This document shows, piece by piece, positions 56,695 to 64,000 of a stretch of 64,000 nucleotides of DNA (its first letter is position 1; each line of letters begins with the position of its first letter). Location of the stretch: contig KV748194.1 of assembly GCA_001692895.1 (NCBI GenBank), positions 1,360,746 to 1,424,745 of the forward strand. Direction: 5' to 3'. Below the pieces are notes generated by a model. It was not told the DNA's origin. It ran no database searches and saw nothing but the letters and a program-made list of their open reading frames with translations. Origin of the DNA: Cenococcum geophilum 1.58. Its lineage: Eukaryota > Ascomycota > Dothideomycetes > Gloniales > Gloniaceae. The position numbers were made by a program, and so were the translations under genes.

Positions 56695-57900
56695 GCAGGT
56701 AGTTATATATTAGCTAGTAATATAGTAGAGTTTAATATACCTGCTTATCTAAGCCTCTACCCCAGTTTTTTAGTGCTTTAGTCCTAGTCTATAAGCAGTT
56801 AGCTGCCACTACCACTTATATAGGGAATTTCACTATTCTTTTAGATATCTTATAACGGGTTATTAGCCTAAGTACTAGTTTACCCCCCAGCAGTCTATAT
56901 AAGAGTCTCCTCCTAAAGTTAGTATACTTTTATATAGTTTAGAAGCCTTCTATAGCCTTTAGTTTTACGCCTTTTCTATTATTTCTACTGGTATAGGCAT
57001 AAGCTGCCATTTCTAGGGGTCGTAACTCCCGTTTTACGCGCCTACTGGCGTAATCCTATAAAGGCGTTATAGCTATATCCTGCAATGTAGACTTAGGCGC
57101 ACTTTCTATAATTAGGCCTAGCTAAAACCTTCCTACCTAAGTAACTCCTATTTGCTCCTTAAGTATATCTTACTAGCATACCGCCCTAAAGATGGACGGT
57201 TCCGTTTATTAATATACCAACACGCGCATCTATTCTCTTAAGCCATATAGTAGTCTCTTTAGCTAGGACGTAATCCTATCTACCTACTAGGTGCACTAAG
57301 GGTTAGAGCCTAGCTAAGGGGTAAGGTCCTTAAAGCCAGTAGTAGCTACTATACACTACGCCCCACGGGAGGTTCCCGTTTTATATTACCTATAAGAGTT
57401 TCCTTATAATAGGCCGACCGTGTCTTATAGGAAAGGGGCTGTAGAGATACTAGGTCCCGCACCGGACAACCTACTCCCCCCTCTCCTACTAATTAAGCTT
57501 ATATCCCCCCCTTTTATAAGCTGGCCTATATCTCTAACTATTAAGACCTTATCTAACTGGCCTGTGTTTCCCCTATAGCCTCCCCTATATATATGCATTA
57601 GGTTACATATACTACGCCTATTAAGACCCTCCTATAAGTCGCCTTATATATATGCGCATTAGGTTACGTATACTACGCCTATTAAGACCCTCCTATAAGT
57701 TACCTATAAGTTAACTAAGTTGTACGCCATAGGGCCGTTAAAGCTGGCCTGTGTTTCCGCTGCCTAGAGCTTTACCCGTGTTTCTACCTTATTAAGCCGT
57801 TTAGTCGCCGTTACGTCGCCATTATATCGCTATTACGTTGCTATCGTCCAGGTCGCGCGTACTATGCCTATTAAGACCCTCTTTTAAGTTACCTAGGTAT
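56695..57900 (-). repeat. Second copy of the 5' region of the LINE at 16074-18004
   Basis: Collinear with 16,915-18,000 from 'ggcaggtagttatatatt' to 'ggtcgcgcgtact'. It is more RIP-mutated than that copy and has a local duplication of 'tactacgcctattaag' units at 57,610-57,700. No ends or duplication could be set. Orientation is given as for the other copy. Confidence 0.65.
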
Positions 57901-58656
57901 ACCGGATACTAGATAGGCCCTCGTAGAGGGGCCTTAATAAGTTCTTTGGGTAGGGCCTTAATAAGTTCTTCACGGTGGCCTTAGGGTCTTAATAAGTTTT
58001 GTATAAAGTATCTGCGACGCGTTAACCTTAATAAGTTCTTATAAAAAGAGGTTCCCTACACCCTTACCGTATCCTCTTGGTCTTAGAGCTAGTATAAGCC
58101 TAAGGGTGTCCTGTTATACGCCTAGGGCGCGTCTACGTTAACTAGCTAAATAAGGCTAGTTTCGGGCCTAGCTGCGAGCTAGGTAGTTATACGTTAGGCG
58201 GTTTTCGTATCCTAGTTTCCCTTAATAGCCCCCCTAGATGGTATGGCAGGAGCCCTAAGTAGGGGCAGTAGGACTCCTAGTGTTGTTAAGGGCGATATAC
58301 GCGTCGTAGGCTTAATACCACAGAGTCGCAACACCAGCGCGCTGCGCGCGCTGCGACGGCTCTCCTCTATCGCCTCTGCACTTAGCCATTATAGGGAATG
58401 ATTTCCCGATAATGTTTCCACCCGCGGCGACGTGGACGCGTGCAGTAGGGCTTCGCAGGCTAATTAAATAATTATATATTCTAGTTAGACTAGCCTCTTA
58501 TAATTTTAATTACTTATAATCCTTTATAGAAGGAACGTATGGCTATTAATTAACGATAACGGGCTATACTTCCTTACCCCCTAAAATAACGCCCCTACCG
58601 TAAGAGGCTTAGAGAGTCTCCCTAAAGGAGTATATTCCCTTTTCCTATAAAGAAGC
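57901..58656. other. RIP-degraded DNA left of the piggyBac-like copy 1
   Basis: Contains three or four 'ccttaataagttctt' units at 57,930-58,045 and a GC-rich palindromic patch (CAGCGCGCTGCGCGCGCTG) at about 58,332. No gene recognised. Confidence 0.4.
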
Positions 58657-58658
58657 TA

Positions 58659-60901
58659 TCCCTTACATAGATAGATTCGTCCGTAGAATGGTGGCCCAAG
58701 CTTAACCAATTAAACAGCTGCGTTTGTTAGCGGTAAGGCGTTCTGCTATACACTTAAGATTTGTATAAAGCTTTAAATATATATAAATATTGTCTATCTA
58801 CAGTTAATCTTTGGTGTTAATTTAATCGATATATTCCTGCTAGTAAGGCCCTAATTTACAGAGCGGTATTTGGTAGAGTCTACACCCAAATTTAGTCCTA
58901 GCAGTCCTTTAAGGTCTCTTCCACTACTTACGAGGTTTCCGAACGGTATTTATTACTAAATCGCCTAAAGGCTTCCTACCACCTAATCTCTTAGTAGAAG
59001 CTTTTCTTTCTGCTTTAGAGCACGCTAAGCAAGCTATATCTTTATTGTTTATCTTCTTTAGCTTATATCTATACTCTACCGCTAGGTACTATTATATTTG
59101 GCTTATAGGAACGCGCTAGCGGGAGGCCTTAGTGACGCGCATTAAGTGCTTAAAGAGGGAGTTAACGAGTCATTCGATAAAGGCTTTATGGCTAGCCTTA
59201 TTTAGCTAGCTTAAAGCAGCAAAGGAGGACATCTTAAAGCAGTTGGTGACGATTATATTAATAAAGAAGTAAAATAGCGGTTTTTAAGTCTTCTGGTAAC
59301 GCTTAAGAGAGGAATAATATAACCTTATCTAGTTAGTAGCATTAATACCTTTTATAAAGCGATTATAGAAGTTAATAAACGCTGGTATCTATAACTACTT
59401 CCTGGCGTTATTGCCAAAGATCTTCCGAGTCTGTGTAGCGCCGCTAGCCGTTATAGCTGGCCGTCTTTATAGTCGCTTAACCTTTTCTAAAGCTAGTAAT
59501 ATATAACGTTATTAGCTCGCGGGTATGGTATTAAGGTTTTAGAAATTAAATACACTTACTATTAGCGATAGTACTTATAAATAGGACCACCTAAGCGTCC
59601 TTTTAGGCGAACTCTATTACCGTACTATCCTCTAAAGTCTCTGCGTATAACGTACCCCAAGGAATTTAAGAGTTGTGTATTAATTTTAGGTCGGCTAGCA
59701 ACGAGTTAATTTACTTAATTGGCGGTAGATTTGTTCCTAAATTTAATACTATTTTTTGCTCTCTAGCCTCCTCCTACTCCTTACGTTTTGTTCTAGTTAT
59801 ATAAACAGTGCCTATACCGCCAATTCCAAGCTTTTAAAGTTGTTAAAGAAGTCGGATAAATGTAAATAGATTATTAAGCCAAACTATATACTTATTAGGA
59901 GGATAAAGGCGCTCGCCGGTAACATTGTCTCGCTATATAAGGAAATTAAGCACTACTGCCTGCGTCTTTAAAAAGCCTTTATCTTAATGCTAGTGTAGAT
60001 CTAAATTATATAGGCCTCCTTTGCTGCCTTTTATATAAAATATCTAATTAAGTACGTAGCCCTAATTGCCTAATACCTATATTTTAAAGCCCTCTAGCGT
60101 TAGCTTAGTAGGAATATTTACTATTTTAGGTACACGGCCGGTAAAGCCTTTAATTGTCTTATTAACGGCGAGGTTAATTCCTAGCTAATAGAACTCCCTA
60201 TAGTAAAGGCGGAGGTACTCGCTAAGGTTCTATATTCTTTTAAAAGTATTCTAGAAGTCCTTATTGTCTTCCTCCCTTAGTATGGTGCAGTAAAAGTAGT
60301 AATTAATTTGCTGCTACCGGTTGCATCCTATATATTGTCTAATAATATACATTATACTATAGCTAAAGTCTTTATACCAGTAATCCTTAATAGTAGGTTC
60401 TATATGTAAGCCTATATATATAAGCACTGCTAAATACACATAAAGCTCTAGCCTATATACCGGTTTCCATAGCTAAGGACTATCTTTTAGTTTCTTCTCT
60501 TTAGGCGTTAGGTGCAGCTTAGCGTTTTAGTTTATAAACTTTATAAGCTTATCTAGTAGCTTGTTAGTCTAAAACAGTTTAAATATTTAATAGGGATTAC
60601 TAGAATTGATATAGTGTGGAAGCTTTAGGGTGCTATAGGTGTTTTTATTATAGATAGGCAGAGGCTCAAAATAAGGCAGTGGTTTTAGCGTAGGTGGTAG
60701 TTTTTTTCTTTATCCAACGCGATAACTTAGGATATTAAGTGGGCGGAACAAAGTCCTTATTGTTAGACGTACGATTTCTGACTATATTAGTGGTTTATTT
60801 AATTAATGAAGCTATCTAGTTGCTACTAGTGTTAAGGAAGTTAATGTTCTTTATTTGGTGTGCATGGGCCATATCTATACGGCACCTATCTATATAAGGG
60901 A
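58659..60901 (-). mobile_element. piggyBac-like DNA transposon, copy 1
   Basis: Inverted ends TCCCTTACATAGATAG (left) and TCCCTTATATAGATAG (right, reverse strand), each followed some 25 bp in by a TGGCCC block, flanked by TA (58657-58658 and 60902-60903). Length is 2243 bp. The minus strand encodes a decayed DDE_Tnp_1_7-type transposase. The TA flanks differ from the TTAA normally duplicated by piggyBac, so the exact end assignment deserves checking. Confidence 0.65.
58900..60700 (-). pseudogene. piggyBac-like transposase remnant, copy 1
   Basis: The minus strand near 60,235-60,090 reads LAVNKTIKGFTGRVPKIVNI, matching the piggyBac-family segment around the first catalytic Asp (D-E-x-I-x-R-F-x-G-R; here Asp reads Asn), then LEGFKI and GYVLN, and KTQAVVLNFL near 59,960. 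Stops and missense changes of RIP type are frequent. The domain limits are approximate. It would catalyse cut-and-paste transposition; this copy is dead. Confidence 0.6.
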
Positions 60902-60949
60902 TAGCTAGTCTATCTAACCTTGCGAGACCTTTAAAAAAATTACCGCTAG

Positions 60950-61890
60950 GGAGTTATTAGAGTAGTTATTACGCGAAACCCTATAAAAAATAAAGAAGTT
61001 GGAGATATAATTAAGATAAGTATATTAAGACTACTAAGAACAATTGTAAGTATAATTAAGAAAAGTATAAATACCCCAGACACGAAGCGGACTTAAAGGG
61101 GTAACGCTATACTACGTTATAACGTTAGAAAACCCTAAATTCCGTATAAAGGAACCTAATAAGTATAATAGTAATAGTCTCTAGAACTGTAATTGTTTTA
61201 TCTATTAATATAAAATTAAGTTTTAGCTAGATCCGAAACGTTACTTTAATAAGTATAATTAGATACTAATTGCTTTTATCTTCCTATATAGCACTGTTAA
61301 GAGCTTATAGACATGCTATAAGAAGAAACTTACTATACCCCTTAAATTTAGCGAACTTAAGTCCTAGTTAGTTAATTAGGTTTAAGACCATACTAATTAA
61401 AAAATAGATTATAACTAGTAATACTATAACGCTAAATAGCAAGAAGGCTAGAGTATAGTCTAGTTTATAAACTACTTAGAAGAACTAGAAGATAATATAC
61501 CCTACTTAAACTTATAGAATAATACTATATAACTTTACTAGCTACTTACTAAGTTATAACCTAAGATTTAATAGGCTATATAAGAGAAGGGCGAAATTCC
61601 TACCTTTTAAGAAAAGCTTATCTCTAAAGCTACTTGGATTAAAAATACTAAAAGAGACTATTTAGGCAAGTAAAAGGAATAAGACGCTAATAATAAAGAG
61701 CGTAGGACTAAACCTAGCTTAAATAATAGGGGTAGATTCCAACTTAACTACTCTATAAAAGAATAATATAAGTAGGCTTTAAAGCCCTAGAGTAATGTTA
61801 GTTAGCCTTAGAATAATAATAGGTAAAAACCTAATCTAAATAGGTAGAACTAAGAGTTACGCGTTTATTATAACTGCGGTAAAAAGGGCT
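60950..61890 (+). pseudogene. Retrotransposon gag remnant
   Basis: A plus-strand frame with stops, Lys/Asn/Gln-rich. It has a gag-like segment (YLEELEDNIPYLNL near 61,470) and, at its end (61,855-61,890), YYNCGKKG, the start of a CCHC zinc knuckle whose first Cys reads Tyr. The piggyBac-like copy 2 starts at 61,892, inside this knuckle. The superfamily cannot be assigned from this part alone. Confidence 0.5.
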
Positions 61891-61891
61891 A

Positions 61892-64000
61892 TCCCTTACA
61901 CCGATAATAACGTCCTATAAAATGTGGCCCGTGCGCACCAATTATATATGGGCGGTAAGTCGTTCTGCCGCATCACTAGAACTCTTAAATAAAGTTACAA
62001 ATATATTGAAATATTGGTATATATTGTATATAGAGCTTTATTCTTTGGAGTTAAGTTAATCTACATACTCCTGCTAACATAGGCCATCTTTACATAGTGG
62101 TATTTAATAGAGTTTACACCCGTACATTGTTCTTAACGCCCTTTAAGGTCTCTTAAAGTCCTTACTATCGCGCGGTCTCTTTATTATATTTACTAAAAGA
62201 TCGCATAGAGGCTTCCTGTTTAAAAGCTTCTTTATATAGCTCTTCCTTCCTGCCGCTAAGCATATAGAGTAAGCCTTCTACTTCCGATTGATCTTAACTG
62301 CTTTATATCCATAATATACTACTAGGTACTACTATATATCCTGAATAGAAACCTATACACGGTCAGCTTAAGCTTAAGAGGCAGAGTGTTTAAATAGAGA
62401 GTTAACAAGAGCTTCGCGGAAAGCTTTATAGCCGGCACAGTGCACCCAGCCACGGGTACACATAGAGGATAATTTATAGGAGTTGGTAACAGTCGTATTA
62501 AGGAGGAAGTAGAAGAGAGGCTTCTAGGTACGGCGGTGGATCTTAAGTAAGGTGTAATAGGATCTTATTTAGTTAGTAGTATTAACGCCTTTTATAAAGC
62601 AATTATATATATTAATAAACTCTAGTATTGGTAACCACTTCCTAGCTACATCTCCGGATACTTTACAAGTCTATTAGGCGCCGCTAGAGGTAGTAGCAGG
62701 TTATTATCGCTTACATTTAACAAAGTTTAAACTTATAATATATAACGTCATTAACCATAAAGCCTTAAAGTTAAATTTAAGTACAAACCATCGCTAATAG
62801 TACTTATAAATAAGACCATATTAGCGTCCTTCTAGGCAAATTCTATAACTGTTCCGTCTTTAGAAAGCCTTCTATATAATTTGCCCCATTCAATCTGGCT
62901 CTAGTATATTAATTTAAGCTCAACAAGCTATCGGTCAATTTGCTCGATCGGTAATTAATTTTATACCTTTTTCCCCTGCCCTTTTTTATTGCCTTTTACC
63001 TCATCTAATTCCTTACGCTTCGTTTTAGTTGTCCGTACCATTCCTATACCCCTAATTCTAAGCTTCCGAAGTTACTAAAGTAGTTTAATAGAGGTAAAGA
63101 GGTTATCTAGCCAGATGATGTGCATATTTGGCTAATAGAGACACTGGCCCGTCTTTAGATCTTCCTAAGTTAACAGATCTATTACTACTACCTATATCTT
63201 TAAAAAGCCTTCTTCCTCTATCCAAAACTTATCTAGATCTACTAGGCCTTTATTATTACCTTTTATATAAAATATCTAATTAAGAATATAGCCTTAGTTA
63301 CCTAATAGCTATATCTTAAAGCCCTTTAGTATAGGCTTCGTCGGTATATTTACAATCTTAAGAGCGCAACCAGTAAAGCGTTTAATTATCTTATTAACGG
63401 TAAGGTAGATTCTGGGTTTATAGTACTTTATTAAGGTAAGGTGTAGTTCCTTACTAAGTTCCTTAATCCTCTTAAATATATTCTAGAAGGCTTTATCGTC
63501 TTTAGACCTTAGCTTAGTGCAGTAGAAGTAGCGATTAAGTTGCTGCTATTAATTTGCTAAAATATAGTTTCGAAGAATATGCATTATTTTATAGCTAAAG
63601 TCCTTATACTAATAGTCCTTAATAGAGCTTTCTATGTGCAAGCCTATATGAATTAGCACTGCCAAATATGTATATAGCTCCTGCCGCGATATAGGCTTTC
63701 ACCTACGAGGGAAGTCCTTATCCTTAGGAAGTGGGTAGAGCTTTATATTCTTATTCGTATGCTTTATAAGCCGGTTAATTAATTCGTCCGTCTAAAACAG
63801 CTTAAACAGCTGCCAAGGATCCTCAATTATTGATATTATCTAGAAGATTTGGCTTACTGTATTCGTTCTCGTTGTATATAGGGAGAGGATTAAAAGGAGG
63901 TAGTGGTTCAGACTCTAGCGGTAGCTTTTTTGCAACCTAATTTTTGGAAATAATATATTGGGTAGGCCGGGCAGTCTCCGGGCACATTCATCCCACATAT
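61892..64000 (-). mobile_element. piggyBac-like DNA transposon, copy 2 (runs off the window)
   Basis: The left end TCCCTTACACCG, with TA before it (61890-61891), is followed by GTGGCCCGTGCG as in the 312-bp element at 27023-27334. Compared with copy 1 the right end should lie about 140 bp beyond the window. The minus strand encodes a piggyBac-like transposase. Confidence 0.65.
62150..63950 (-). pseudogene. piggyBac-like transposase remnant, copy 2
   Basis: The minus strand reads AVLIHIGLHIESSIKDY near 63,650, LTVNKIIKRFTGCALKIVNI near 63,400 (first catalytic region, Asp now Asn), IIWLDNLFTSIKLL near 63,110 (second, Asp kept) and GVNTTNQIRSYYT near 62,570 (third, Asp now Asn). This order is that of DDE_Tnp_1_7 transposases. 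It is clearer than copy 1 but still stopped several times. A Lys-rich segment lies near 62,990. Confidence 0.7.

Overview
The window looks like chromosomal DNA of a filamentous ascomycete (Pezizomycotina). The evidence is short introns with GTANGT-type donors and CTAAC/CTGAC branch sites, genes of fungal type, and large tracts in which CpA/TpG are scarce, TpA dominates and every transposon frame is full of stops. That is the signature of repeat-induced point mutation (RIP). Two single ambiguous bases (N) lie at 9116 and 51350.

Layout. (1) 1-32,280 is a transposon graveyard. An old dispersed repeat (R1) occurs twice, and its second copy is split by a LINE (3407-5643). A hAT element lies at 8373-10381. 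A chromodomain-bearing Ty3/gypsy element spans 11183-31367, with equal 371-bp LTRs and target duplication ACTCT. It has been inflated to 20 kb by nested insertions: a LINE fragment in gag, a second LINE (16074-18004) between RNase H and integrase, and an 11.5-kb terminal-inverted-repeat element (18886-30411, 8-bp duplication TAAATTTA) in the integrase region. Inside that last element lie a tyrosine-recombinase retrotransposon with split direct repeats (19061-24643), a 723-bp relative of the 11.5-kb element, a Tc1/mariner transposase remnant, and a 3-kb minisatellite array that itself holds a small inverted-repeat element and a solo LTR. (2) 32,280-50,100 is a gene island of normal composition. 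It holds a tRNA-dihydrouridine synthase (DUS1), a FYVE-finger protein, a fatty alcohol oxidase (GMC family, frameshifted), a decayed protein kinase-Cdc24-like fusion gene, and a GNAT acetyltransferase. A solo LTR and a perfect 33-bp inverted repeat sit between genes. (3) 50,100-64,000 returns to repeats: a compound Ty1/copia-type element LTR-int-LTR-int-LTR (51145-53722, duplication AGAGT), a 280-bp near-perfect palindrome, a second copy of the 5' part of the second LINE, and two piggyBac-like transposons, the second running off the window.

The most interesting locus is 42838-48027, minus strand. It reads as Ser/Thr kinase, then the CH, DH, PH and PB1 domains of the Cdc42 exchange factor Cdc24, in one gene. 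It carries an 892-bp hAT insertion with a perfect 8-bp target duplication, a net 1-nt frame change, two in-frame stops, and a 73-bp segment present three times in tandem that rebuilds a 3' splice site at each junction. The genes show no operon logic. The island is housekeeping and accessory metabolism and signalling embedded in RIP-inactivated repeats.
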